Assembly: GCA_020635725.1 (NCBI GenBank)
Contig: JACJZF010000010.1
Location: forward strand, 1-64,000
Length of the DNA: 64,000 bases
From: Flavobacteriales bacterium
Lineage (GTDB): Bacteria; Bacteroidota; Bacteroidia; Flavobacteriales_F; PHOS-HE28
Reading direction: 5' to 3'
Part shown: positions 15,214 to 27,908 of the stretch, piece after piece
How the letters are laid out: the number at the start of each line of letters is the position of its first letter
How positions within the stretch are numbered: position 1 is the stretch's first letter
Notes under the pieces: generated by a model
What the model was told of the DNA's origin: nothing
Database searches by the model: none
The model's input: only the letters and a program-made list of their open reading frames with translations
Program-made: the position numbers and the translations under genes

Positions 15214-15238
15214 GGGTGCCGGTTTTCGTAAAAGCGCG

Positions 15239-15246
15239 CGAAGGTA
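15239..15246 (-). promoter_or_regulatory. -7 box (TACCTTCG) of typA
   Basis: The minus strand reads TACCTTCG. The typA ATG at 15213 lies 25 bases further on, giving a short leader. Confidence 0.45.
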
Positions 15247-15308
15247 GGGCTATTCCGCCTGGCGGCGACCGCTGAGTACCAGCGACCTGCGGCTGAGCCG
15301 GGCCCGCT

Positions 15309-15316
15309 TACATTTG
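15309..15316 (+). promoter_or_regulatory. -7 box (TACATTTG) of the fur operon, leaderless spacing
   Basis: TACATTTG ends four bases before the fur ATG at 15321. Using the spacing seen at the SRP RNA, the transcript would start at the ATG itself. Confidence 0.6.
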
Positions 15317-15320
15317 CCGC

Positions 15321-15782
15321 ATGGCTGTGGCCGAGCAGCAGGCGAGCGTGGAACGCATCTTCCGGGACTACCTGGAGCGCAACGGGCACCGCAAGACCCC
15401 CGAGCGCTTCGCGATCCTGCATGAGGTGTACGCCCATGAGGGGCACTTCGACATCGAGCACCTGTACGGCCGCATGAAGACCAAGAAGTACCGGGTGAGC
15501 CGCGCGACGCTATACAACACCATGGACCTGCTGATGGATTGCGACCTGGTACGCCGTCATCGGTTCACTGGCACGCAGTCGTTCTTCGAGCGCGCGCACG
15601 CTTATCGGCAGCACGACCATCTGATCTGCGACAGCTGCGGCACGGTGCTCGAGTTCTGCGACCCGCGCATCCAGCAGATCCGCAACACCGTCACCGATGT
15701 GATGGGCTTCGAAGTACGCCACCACGCCTTGCATATCCACGGCACCTGCGCCAAGTGCCTCGCCAAACGCTCGCATTCATGA
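15321..15782 (+). CDS. fur: Fur family metal-dependent transcriptional regulator
   Basis: The protein has 153 residues. A winged-helix DNA-binding part (VSRATLYNTMDLL recognition region, residues 59-71) is followed by a dimerisation domain with the metal motif HDHLIC (98-103) and two CxxC pairs, C103/C106 and C143/C146, which would hold structural zinc. The family represses iron-, zinc- or peroxide-responsive genes; iron sensing is the default guess and is not proven here. It is the first gene of a tight operon with the STAS protein, purA, an RNA methyltransferase and a TonB-like protein. Its stop overlaps the next start (ATGA). Confidence 0.88.
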   Translation: MAVAEQQASVERIFRDYLERNGHRKTPERFAILHEVYAHEGHFDIEHLYGRMKTKKYRVSRATLYNTMDLLMDCDLVRRHRFTGTQSFFERAHAYRQHDHLICDSCGTVLEFCDPRIQQIRNTVTDVMGFEVRHHALHIHGTCAKCLAKRSHS

Positions 15783-16144
15783 CCACGACCGAACGTCCCG
15801 CCTTCGACCTGGAGGTGACCGATAACCAAGGCATCAAGGTGTTCCACCTGAAGGGCCGCCTGATGGACCAGCAACAGGCTGACCGCCTCATGTCCGCCTT
15901 GGACAAGGAGGTGGATGCCGGACATACGGGCGTGGTGCTTGACATGGGCGAGCTGCAGTACATGAACAGCACCGGCCTGAACATCCTGATCAACGTGCTT
16001 ACCCGCACGCGCAACGCCGGAGGCGACTCGCTGATCGCCCGCGTGAGCAGCAGCGTGCGCCAGCTGTTCCTGGTCACCAAGCTCGATTCGGTCTTCATCC
16101 TCACCGATTCGGTGGAGGATGCCGTGGCCAAATTGAAGGGCTGA
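15779..16144 (+). CDS. STAS-domain anti-sigma factor antagonist-like protein
   Basis: The protein has 121 residues from ATG 15779, which overlaps the fur stop by four bases. It is a single STAS domain of the SpoIIAA/RsbV kind. The conserved loop is MNSTGLNIL with Ser64 at the position phosphorylated by partner kinases in the family. No anti-sigma kinase or PP2C phosphatase is encoded nearby, so the partner must lie elsewhere. Co-transcription with fur and purA suggests a housekeeping link, but the mechanism is unknown. Confidence 0.85.
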   Translation: MTTTERPAFDLEVTDNQGIKVFHLKGRLMDQQQADRLMSALDKEVDAGHTGVVLDMGELQYMNSTGLNILINVLTRTRNAGGDSLIARVSSSVRQLFLVTKLDSVFILTDSVEDAVAKLKG

Positions 16145-16147
16145 GCC

Positions 16148-17425
16148 GTGGAGCAGGCGCGCATGGATGTGCTGCTCGGTGCCCAATGGGGCGACGAGGG
16201 CAAGGGCAAGGTCGTTGACGTGGTCGCGCCCGACTATGAGGTGATCGCCCGTTTCCAAGGCGGGCCGAACGCAGGGCACACACTGCTCTTCGAGGGCACG
16301 AAACATGTGCTCCATACCATCCCCAGCGGCGTGTTCCGCGAAGGCACCATCAACCTGGTCGGCAACGGCGTGGTGGTGGACCCCGTGATCTTCCTCAAAG
16401 AGGTGCGATCGCTCGAAGCCGTCGGGGTGGACCTGCGCGGCACCTTGCTGCTCTCGCGTCGCGCGCACCTGATCCTGCCCACGCACCGCGCGCTCGATGC
16501 CGCCAGCGAGGCCGAGAAGGGCAAGATGAAGATCGGCAGCACGCTCAAGGGCATCGGGCCGACGTACATGGATAAAACGGGCCGCAATGGCCTGCGCGTG
16601 GGCGACCTCTTCCAAGCCGACCTGAAAGAGCGGTACTCGGCCTTGGTCCGCAAGCATGAGCGGCTGCTCTCCTTGTATGAGCATAGTGGCGCAAGCGCAG
16701 AGGCTGAAGCCGAATGGCTCGATGCGGTGGAACAGCTCAAAGCGTTCCAGGCGGTGGATTGCGAGCATTACCTCGACCAGGCCCTCCGTTCAGGGAAGCG
16801 CGTGCTGGCCGAGGGCGCCCAAGGAACGCTGCTGGACATCGACTTCGGCACCTACCCGTATGTGACCAGCAGCAGCACCATCTGCGCCGGGGCATGCACC
16901 GGGCTGGGCATCGCTCCGAACCGAATCGGGAAAGTGACTGGGATCTTCAAGGCCTATTGCACCCGCGTCGGCAGCGGCCCCTTCCCCACCGAACTGCACG
17001 ACGAGACCGGCGAGCGCATCCGCCAGGCGGGTCATGAATTCGGCAGCACCACGGGCCGCCCGCGCCGCTGCGGCTGGCTCGACCTTCCCGCGCTGCGCTA
17101 CGCTGTGATGGTGAATGGCATCACCGAACTGGCCATGATGAAGGCCGATGTGCTCAATGGCATGGATACGCTGAAGGTGTGCACGCACTACCTGGTGAAT
17201 GGCGAGCGCACCGAGCGCATGCCCTACGATGTCAGCGTGGGGATCGAGCCGGTGTACCAAGAGATACCGGGCTGGAAGGCCGCCAATGCAGCGGGTGATA
17301 TCCCCGATGCGCTCAACCGCTACATCGCGCTGGTGGAGGAAGCCGTCGGTGTGCCGGTGACCATCCTCTCGCTCGGACCCGACCGCGCGGAGACCATCAT
17401 GCGCAAGGTGCCCGACCTGGCCTGA
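16148..17425 (+). CDS. purA: Adenylosuccinate synthetase
   Basis: The protein has up to 425 residues. It catalyses the GTP-dependent joining of IMP and aspartate, the first committed step to AMP. The N-terminus holds the catalytic and P-loop segment QWGDEGKGK and the IMP-binding segment FQGGPNAGHT; later signatures include GIGPTY and STTGRPRRCGW. The start is either GTG 16148 or ATG 16163 (MDVLLGAQWGDEGKGK), and the latter better matches relatives. It sits three bases after the STAS gene and two before the methyltransferase gene. Confidence 0.96.
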   Translation: MEQARMDVLLGAQWGDEGKGKVVDVVAPDYEVIARFQGGPNAGHTLLFEGTKHVLHTIPSGVFREGTINLVGNGVVVDPVIFLKEVRSLEAVGVDLRGTLLLSRRAHLILPTHRALDAASEAEKGKMKIGSTLKGIGPTYMDKTGRNGLRVGDLFQADLKERYSALVRKHERLLSLYEHSGASAEAEAEWLDAVEQLKAFQAVDCEHYLDQALRSGKRVLAEGAQGTLLDIDFGTYPYVTSSSTICAGACTGLGIAPNRIGKVTGIFKAYCTRVGSGPFPTELHDETGERIRQAGHEFGSTTGRPRRCGWLDLPALRYAVMVNGITELAMMKADVLNGMDTLKVCTHYLVNGERTERMPYDVSVGIEPVYQEIPGWKAANAAGDIPDALNRYIALVEEAVGVPVTILSLGPDRAETIMRKVPDLA

Positions 17426-17427
17426 CC

Positions 17428-18819
17428 ATGGCACGGCGCCCACGACGCCATTCCCTGCACGGACACGACGAGTCCCTACCCGAGGGTTTCCTGATCGGAA
17501 TCCGCAAATCGCTGGCTGCAGAGAGCGAACTGCTGGTCGATTCGCTCGCCGCGCCTTCCCCCACGAGCATCCGTCTGAACCCGCGCAAGCCTTTCGCGCT
17601 GGAGGCCGAACCGGTGCCTTGGTGCGAACATGGGCGGTACTTGGCGCATCGCCCCGCGTTCACGCTCGACCCGCTTCTGCACGCCGGTGCGTATTACGTT
17701 CAGGAAGCCTCCTCGATGCTGATCGAGCAGGCCGTCCGTGCCGCAGGAGCCCATCAACGAGACCTGCTCGCGCTGGACCTCTGCGCGGCACCAGGCGGAA
17801 AAACCACGCATCTGCTCTCCGTTCTCACGCAGGGATCGTTCCTGATCGCGAACGAGATCGATGGGAAACGGCGCAGCATCCTCGCCGAGAATTGCTGGAA
17901 GCACGGCGCGTTGAACGTGGCGATTGCGGGCAGCTTGCCATCGGATCTGCAAGCACTGCCCGATCGCTTCGACCTGATTCTCCTGGATGCGCCCTGCTCC
18001 GGGGAAGGGCTGTTCCGCAGGGATCCGTTCGCACGGCAGCAATGGTCGCGTCGCCTCGTGGAGCAATGCGCGCGCACGCAGGCCGACATCCTCCCGCATG
18101 CCTGGCATGCCCTGGCTCCGGGCGGGCACCTGATCTACAGCACTTGCACGTGGGAGTCCGCTGAGAACGAGCGGCAGGTGGCGCGCCTCATTTCCATGGG
18201 TGCCGAGCCCGTGATGCTGAACATCGATCCGGCGTGGGGCGTTGAACGCACGGAACGCGATGGCGGCGCGGGTTACCGGTGCTATCCGCATCGTGTGCGC
18301 GGTGAAGGCTTCTTCCTCGCCCTGCTGCGGAAGCCAGGTTCACCGATTGCTCGCCGGCCCACGGGCCCGGTATGCGCAACTCGGAATCTCGGCTGGGTGA
18401 AGGCGGAACGGCCCTTGGACCTCGCCGAACAGCACGACCTCTTGATCGCTCGGCCCGCTGCGTGGGCGAACGAACTCGACCGTATCGCCGCGGCCATGCG
18501 GCTCACCATGCCCGGCATACCGGTAGCGGAGCGGAAAGGAGCGGAATGGGTGCCTCATGCAGCCGCCGCGCTATCGGAACTGCTGCAGACCGGAGCGGTC
18601 ACGCACGTGGAGCTGAGCCTCGCCGAGGCTATGGCCTACCTGCGCGGCGAGACGATCGCCGCAGCCGATGCCCACGACACGGCGTGCGCCATGTACCGCG
18701 GATTCGGCCTGGGCTGGCTGCAAGGCGCGGGCAGGCGCTGGAACAACCGATGGCCGGCAGCTTGGCGGGTGCGGCAGACCCGGTCGGAGGCGCCCCCCGT
18801 ATCTTGGTCGGAGTACTGA
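17428..18819 (+). CDS. NOL1/NOP2/sun-family RNA m5C methyltransferase (RsmF-like)
   Basis: The protein has 463 residues. The SAM site is DLCAAPGGKT (residues 117-126). The two catalytic cysteines of m5C enzymes are present: C190 in DAPCSGEG and C240 in STCTW. A C-terminal extension of about 150 residues resembles the RsmF C-terminal (PUA-like) domains that help bind RNA. The likely substrate is a cytosine of 16S rRNA, but the exact site cannot be read from sequence. It is the fourth gene of the fur operon. Confidence 0.88.
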   Translation: MARRPRRHSLHGHDESLPEGFLIGIRKSLAAESELLVDSLAAPSPTSIRLNPRKPFALEAEPVPWCEHGRYLAHRPAFTLDPLLHAGAYYVQEASSMLIEQAVRAAGAHQRDLLALDLCAAPGGKTTHLLSVLTQGSFLIANEIDGKRRSILAENCWKHGALNVAIAGSLPSDLQALPDRFDLILLDAPCSGEGLFRRDPFARQQWSRRLVEQCARTQADILPHAWHALAPGGHLIYSTCTWESAENERQVARLISMGAEPVMLNIDPAWGVERTERDGGAGYRCYPHRVRGEGFFLALLRKPGSPIARRPTGPVCATRNLGWVKAERPLDLAEQHDLLIARPAAWANELDRIAAAMRLTMPGIPVAERKGAEWVPHAAAALSELLQTGAVTHVELSLAEAMAYLRGETIAAADAHDTACAMYRGFGLGWLQGAGRRWNNRWPAAWRVRQTRSEAPPVSWSEY

Positions 18820-18822
18820 GCG

Positions 18823-19554
18823 ATGCTGAGCGGATTCCTGGACTGGTTCGAGGAGCACAAGACCGGCGTGATCGGCACCTTGACCCTGCACACGGGCATA
18901 CTCTTCGTATGCACCCTGGTGGCCTTGGATCCCGATCCTGAAGTGCCACCCAGCGAGATGCGCGTGGAAGTGGTGAGCGAAGAAGAGGCCGAGGAGATCG
19001 TGCAACGCATCGTTGACCCGGAGCGTGCGGAGATGCAGAAGGTGACGAACCTTACGAGCAACATCACCGCGGAGACGCGCCCGCGCATCAACCAGCAACG
19101 GCTCTCCGAGCAAGTGGAGGAGGAATTGCGGGCCTTGGAACAGAGCGAACGCGAACGCTTGGAGCAGGAGCGGCAGGAACGTGGCGAGACCGCGCCGGAA
19201 ATGCCGCAGCTCGACCCGAGCAAGTGGGACAAGGAGCGTTACATGAACAAGGCGGCCAAGCCCGTGAAGGTGGAGGGCGCCACCACGGTGTGGCATGACC
19301 TGAAGGACCGTGACCGGCGCGATGGCGTGCCGGCCTACTTATGCAAGGACCAGGGCCGCGTGGCCATTCGTGTTTCCGTGGAGCGGAGCGGGAAGGTGCG
19401 CAAGGCCGAGTTCGATGCGAGCCAGAGCTTCAACGTGGACGACTGCATGCTCGAGCAGGCGCTGAGCTCCGCTCGGACCACGCCGTTCACTCCCAACGCC
19501 TCCGCTGCTGATCCGCAGACCGGGACGCTGTATTTCCTCTTCGTTCCGCAGTAG
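18823..19554 (+). CDS. TonB-like energy transducer
   Basis: The protein has 243 residues. A single membrane segment near the N-terminus (VIGTLTLHTGILFVCTLVAL, residues 15-34) is followed by a long acidic and charged helical spacer (EEEAEEIV, EEELRALEQSERERLEQERQE). The C-terminal 100 residues have a TonB-like pattern (GRVAIRVSVERSGKVRKAEF, then FTPNASAADPQTGTLYFLFVPQ), with Cys pairs that could form a disulphide. The spacer is a charged coil instead of the Pro/Lys-rich one of classical TonB. No ExbB or ExbD gene is adjacent. It is the last gene of the fur operon, which may tie it to metal uptake. Confidence in the TonB fold is moderate. Confidence 0.65.
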   Translation: MLSGFLDWFEEHKTGVIGTLTLHTGILFVCTLVALDPDPEVPPSEMRVEVVSEEEAEEIVQRIVDPERAEMQKVTNLTSNITAETRPRINQQRLSEQVEEELRALEQSERERLEQERQERGETAPEMPQLDPSKWDKERYMNKAAKPVKVEGATTVWHDLKDRDRRDGVPAYLCKDQGRVAIRVSVERSGKVRKAEFDASQSFNVDDCMLEQALSSARTTPFTPNASAADPQTGTLYFLFVPQ

Positions 19555-19566
19555 GCTGAACGAGAA

Positions 19567-19586
19567 AGGCCGGGTCGCCCCGGCCT
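19567..19586. terminator. Bidirectional terminator between convergent operons
   Basis: An 8-bp G+C-rich stem (19567-19574 with 19579-19586) with loop TCGC lies between the stops at 19554 (plus) and 19608 (minus). Purine runs on the left and pyrimidines on the right flank it, so it can serve both directions. Confidence 0.7.
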
Positions 19587-19607
19587 CTCCTGTTCGGTAT
19601 CACCTGA

Positions 19608-20777
19608 TCACTGGAGCTTGGCCAGCTTGTCCTTCATCGCGTTGTACTTCGCGGTGTCGTTGGTCTTGCCGTAAAGCTTGATCAGCTGCTGGATGGTCTG
19701 CACATCGGTGTCGTTCAGCGTGTGCGCCTGCTCGAAGTAGGGCACGGCCTTCAGATAGATCTCGTCGGCCACCTTCTTGCACTTCATGTACTGCGCATCG
19801 TCCTTGATGGCGTTGCACTTCTCGTATTCGGCTGCCGCGCGGTTGTTATAGAGCACGCCGATGTTGAAGTAGGCATCGAAGAGCTTGGGGTCCACTTCGA
19901 TGGCCTTCTTGTAGGCCTCCTCCGCCTTCAGGTACCACTCCTGCATGGCTGCGGGATCCTTGCTCTCGGTGGCCTTCTTGTCGAACAGGTTGCCGAGGGC
20001 GAACCAGAGATTGGCGTTGCCGGGATCGGAAGCGATGGCCGCCTTCAGGCTGGTCTCGGCCTCTTCGCTTCGATTGGCGGCCAGCAGCAAGGAGGTCTCC
20101 TGCAGGCGCAGTTCCTTGTGCGAGGGGAATTTGGCGAGTCCTTCGCGCGCAGCGGCGATGGCCGCATCGGTGTTGCCCTGCTTCTCCTCTAGGGAGCTGA
20201 TGTACTGGTACACCTTCGGCTCGCTGTATCCGGCGGCCACGGCATCGCGGTAGCGCTTCACGGCATTGGCGGCGTCGCCCTTGGTCTCATAGGCCAGGGC
20301 CATGTTGAAGATGGCATTGGTATCGACCTGGCCGAAGGCCTTGGCAATGCGTTCGGAGAGGGCATAGCTGGAGATGGCCGCGTCGTAGTTCTTCGCCATG
20401 TAGGCATCGTTGCCCGCGTTGAGCGAAGCCCCTTGGAGCGCGCCGAGGAATTGCACGTTCTCGGTCTTGTAAGCGCCCTTGGTATCGAGCTCATTGGCCT
20501 TCAGGTAGCTCTCGATCGCCTTTTCCAGGGCATCGGGGTATTTGGCCTTCAGATCGGCATCCTCGCCGAGAGCGATGAGCCGGTAGATGTTGCCCCGGTA
20601 GCGCCAGGTCTTCTCGTTGATACCCGTCTTGGGGTCCTGCGTGGCGGGTTCAATGAATTCGACGGCCTTGTCGAGCTTGCCGTCCTGCATGAGGTTGTAG
20701 GCGCTCACCACATTGGCGTTCTGGGCGGCAAGGCCCAGGGTGGCGGCGCAGGAGAGAATCGCGAGTGCGTGCTTCAT
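19608..20777 (-). CDS. Exported tetratricopeptide-repeat protein
   Basis: The protein has 389 residues from ATG 20777, chosen because it starts a signal peptide (MKHALAILSCAATLGLAAQ). At least six TPR-like units follow, for example FNMALAYETKGDAANAVKRYRDAV, LWFALGNLFDKKA...WYLKAEEAYKKAIEVDP and YFNIGVLYNNRAAAEYEKC. It should act as a periplasmic or outer-membrane scaffold. It begins 25 bases after the gyrA stop in the same direction, so it is likely co-transcribed with gyrA, an arrangement without an obvious functional reason. Confidence 0.85.
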   Translation of the reverse strand: MKHALAILSCAATLGLAAQNANVVSAYNLMQDGKLDKAVEFIEPATQDPKTGINEKTWRYRGNIYRLIALGEDADLKAKYPDALEKAIESYLKANELDTKGAYKTENVQFLGALQGASLNAGNDAYMAKNYDAAISSYALSERIAKAFGQVDTNAIFNMALAYETKGDAANAVKRYRDAVAAGYSEPKVYQYISSLEEKQGNTDAAIAAAREGLAKFPSHKELRLQETSLLLAANRSEEAETSLKAAIASDPGNANLWFALGNLFDKKATESKDPAAMQEWYLKAEEAYKKAIEVDPKLFDAYFNIGVLYNNRAAAEYEKCNAIKDDAQYMKCKKVADEIYLKAVPYFEQAHTLNDTDVQTIQQLIKLYGKTNDTAKYNAMKDKLAKLQ

Positions 20778-20802
20778 CGGTTCGTTTGGTCGTTCAACTG
20801 GT

Positions 20803-23397
<2,595 letters not shown>

Positions 23398-23461
23398 GGT
23401 TGATTTCCCTGCGGTTCTGGTTCGCTTACCCCCCTTCCGGAGGCCCCCGAAAAAGGGAGCC

Positions 23462-23469
23462 CGAAGGTA
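23462..23469 (-). promoter_or_regulatory. -7 box (TACCTTCG) of gyrA
   Basis: The minus strand reads TACCTTCG. The gyrA ATG at 23397 is 64 bases downstream. A nested inverted repeat lies 30 bases upstream of the box. Confidence 0.45.
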
Positions 23470-23498
23470 CCCTTATCGCATGATCCGGCAGGCCGTAC

Positions 23499-23536
23499 TT
23501 TTCCACATCGCCACAGCTGCCTGTGGATAATTGGAA
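23499..23536. promoter_or_regulatory. Nested inverted repeat with two DnaA-box-like sequences between gyrA and clpC
   Basis: The arms TTCCA (23501-23505) and CCACAG (23511-23516) are mirrored by CTGTGG (23521-23526) and TGGAA (23532-23536), with equal five-base spacers on both sides. A perfect DnaA box TTATCCACA is read on the minus strand at 23522-23530, and a one-mismatch copy TTTTCCACA on the plus strand at 23499-23507. This may be an operator for the divergent gyrA and clpC promoters or a DnaA-responsive site. Confidence 0.45.
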
Positions 23537-23574
23537 ATGGCCGTTCCAGAGGCGCCGATGCCCGGTTCGATAGC

Positions 23575-23604
23575 TTGCCCCGCATCGCCCGGCGCGTACC
23601 TTGC
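23575..23604 (+). promoter_or_regulatory. Promoter of clpC (TTG-N19-TACCTTGC)
   Basis: TTG at 23575-23577 and TACCTTGC at 23597-23604 have the 19-base spacing typical of Bacteroidota promoters. The clpC ATG follows 50 bases later. Confidence 0.5.
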
Positions 23605-23654
23605 GTAAGACGTCGGGAACACCTTCAGACAACCCCAACTTTGCGACCATCAGC

Positions 23655-26258
<2,604 letters not shown>

Positions 26259-26273
26259 TCATTCGACATCGCG

Positions 26274-26300
26274 CGAAAGGCCTCCAGTGGGGGCCTTTCG
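26274..26300 (+). terminator. Terminator after clpC
   Basis: A 9-bp stem CGAAAGGCC/GGCCTTTCG (26274-26282 with 26292-26300) starts 15 bases after the clpC stop and is followed by TGCTTG. Confidence 0.75.
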
Positions 26301-26405
26301 TGCTTGATGCCGCGTACCTGAATCCGGGGCGCCGATGCAAACATGGGCGAATGGTCCTCACCGCCCTTTCATGGCCCGCGTGCACCAGGAGCGGCTCCTA
26401 CCCTC

Positions 26406-26828
26406 CTACTTCACCCGCAGCTTCGCCATGGCCTTCACCCCGCTCACGATTAGGCGCTCCAGCACCTTGGGATCCACATCGCTGAGCCGCTTGATGTACA
26501 GACAGCCCTTGCCCGTGCTGTGCTTGCCGAGCTTGGCCAGAAGTTCGGCAAATTGGTCGAGTCCAGAAAGGATGTACACCGACAGCGCGGCCTTGCGCGG
26601 ACTGAAGCCGGTGAGCATCCACTCGCCCTCTCGACCGCTGGCACCCTTGTACCGGTAGCGCCCGTAGCCCACGATGCTGGCTCCCCACATGCGCGGCTCC
26701 TCCCCGGTGGCCTTGCGCATCATCGCCATGATCGCGCGGCAATCAGAGGCCACGGACTCGGGTTGAGCATGAATGAAATCATCGACGCTCGCATCATTCA
26801 CCTTGGTCTTGAGCTCTGCTTTCGCCAT
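26406..26828 (-). CDS. DUF1801 domain protein
   Basis: The protein has 140 residues from ATG 26828. The pattern VDDFIHAQPESVASDCRAIMAMMRKATGEEPRMWGASIVGYG, then SPRKAALSVYIL and GKGCLYIKRL, matches small DUF1801 (YdhG-like) proteins, which share a fold with the frataxin-like YdhG group. The biochemical function of the family is not known. The gene stands alone on the minus strand, convergent with clpC, and two related genes lie 0.6-2 kb to the right on the other strand. Confidence 0.8.
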   Translation of the reverse strand: MAKAELKTKVNDASVDDFIHAQPESVASDCRAIMAMMRKATGEEPRMWGASIVGYGRYRYKGASGREGEWMLTGFSPRKAALSVYILSGLDQFAELLAKLGKHSTGKGCLYIKRLSDVDPKVLERLIVSGVKAMAKLRVK

Positions 26829-27001
26829 GGGATGGGGTGTGCGGCAAAGATGGGATTGGGGAAAGGCCTCCACAGCAACCGACCGGCATGCATGGCCTTG
26901 ATCCGCGCGGCTGCTTGCGTGGAAGCCTTGTCCGACAAGGGCTTCAGCGCAGGGTGCGGATGATTCGGAGCCCTTGGTACAACACATGCCTACGGCCGAG
27001 C

Positions 27002-27283
27002 ATGATCACCACCAACCTCCTTGAATTCGTCAAGCGCCTGAATGCCTTAGGCCCGGTGCGCGTGAAGGACCACATCGATACCATCGAGGTCCATGTACCG
27101 AAGGCCATCGATGTGCAGGCGCTGGACGATCTGGTCTGCGATGCCCTCTTCGTGGATCCGCTGCGCCGCGTGGAGGATGGCCTGCGTTGGACCGTGCACC
27201 TGCTGAAGCGCGGCAACCTGCGCAAGCCCAGCGACCTCGATCAGATGAACGGCTCGGAATACGTCCTGTTACCCGCCGCCTAA
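27002..27283 (+). CDS. Hypothetical small protein (93 aa)
   Basis: The product starts at ATG 27002 and has 93 residues, mixed alpha/beta by eye, with no signal peptide or membrane segment (FVKRLNALGPVRVKDHIDTIEVHVPKAIDVQALDDLV...). Codon use matches the neighbours and the frame closes cleanly before the next small gene. I do not recognise a family. It could form a unit with the 38-residue membrane protein that starts 20 bases downstream. Confidence 0.6.
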   Translation: MITTNLLEFVKRLNALGPVRVKDHIDTIEVHVPKAIDVQALDDLVCDALFVDPLRRVEDGLRWTVHLLKRGNLRKPSDLDQMNGSEYVLLPAA

Positions 27284-27302
27284 GCACCTCACCCTTTCAT
27301 CC

Positions 27303-27419
27303 ATGAACAATCCGTTACGTGCCCTCCTCGCCGGAGCCGCAGCATACAAGTGGGGCGGCGGCTGCCTCGGCACAGTCGTGGTCTTCCTGTTGGTCTATTG
27401 GCTGCTGCAAGGCTGCTAG
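27303..27419 (+). CDS. Small single-pass membrane protein (38 aa)
   Basis: The 38-codon frame starts at ATG 27303. The N-terminal half contains AGAAAYKWGGGCLG and the C-terminal half is a strongly hydrophobic helix (TVVVFLLVYWLLQ) ending in GC. I recall short proteins of the form AGxxAKKLGGGC-hydrophobic helix from other Bacteroidota, so I think this is a real conserved micro-protein and not noise. It sits between two coding genes on the same strand. The function is unknown. Confidence 0.6.
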   Translation: MNNPLRALLAGAAAYKWGGGCLGTVVVFLLVYWLLQGC

Positions 27420-27453
27420 CGCGAAGAGCTAGTTTTATGGCCGTTCCAGACAG

Positions 27454-27900
27454 GTGGCCAAGAGCACTGCATACAAGCGCGCGGCAACCCCTGCGGCGGC
27501 CTCTCCCAGACTGCTCAGCGGGGGGAATCCGCAGATACCGAAAGGTGTTGGCGATGCCCCGGTGCAAGCCTACATCGCCGCCGCCCCGGGCTGGAAAGGC
27601 GTGATCTGCGAGCGCCTGGACACCCTGATCACCGATACGGTGCCGGGCATCAAGAAAGCGGTGAAGTGGAACACGCCCCTCTACGGCCTCGACGGCGAGA
27701 CCTGGATCCTGGGTTACCACCTCTTCGACCGGTACGTGAAGGTGACCTTCTTCCGAGGTGCCTCGCTGAAGCCGCTTCCGCCTGGCACGAGCAAGCAGAA
27801 GAACGTGCGGTACTGCGATATCCATGAAGGTGAATGGGATGAGACGCAGTTGCGGCAGTGGTTGAAACAAGCCATCAAGCTGCCCGGCGAGAAACTCTGA
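27454..27900 (+). CDS. DUF1801 domain protein
   Basis: The protein has 148 residues from a GTG at 27454; no ATG is available in frame, and the first 20 residues are poorly conserved in the family. The core LLSGGNPQIPKGVGDAPVQAYIAAAPGWKG, VPGIKKAVKWNTPLYG and KVTFFRGASLKPLPPGTSKQKNVRYCDIHEG matches DUF1801 proteins closely. The function is unknown. It is eight bases upstream of the YdeI-like gene and probably co-transcribed with it. Confidence 0.82.
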   Translation: MAKSTAYKRAATPAAASPRLLSGGNPQIPKGVGDAPVQAYIAAAPGWKGVICERLDTLITDTVPGIKKAVKWNTPLYGLDGETWILGYHLFDRYVKVTFFRGASLKPLPPGTSKQKNVRYCDIHEGEWDETQLRQWLKQAIKLPGEKL

Positions 27901-27908
27901 ATCCGCGC

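Noticed and set aside
23499..23536. Replication origin
   Set aside because: Two DnaA-box-like sites are present, but there is no cluster of boxes, no AT-rich unwinding stretch and no dnaA nearby. I keep it only as a regulatory site.
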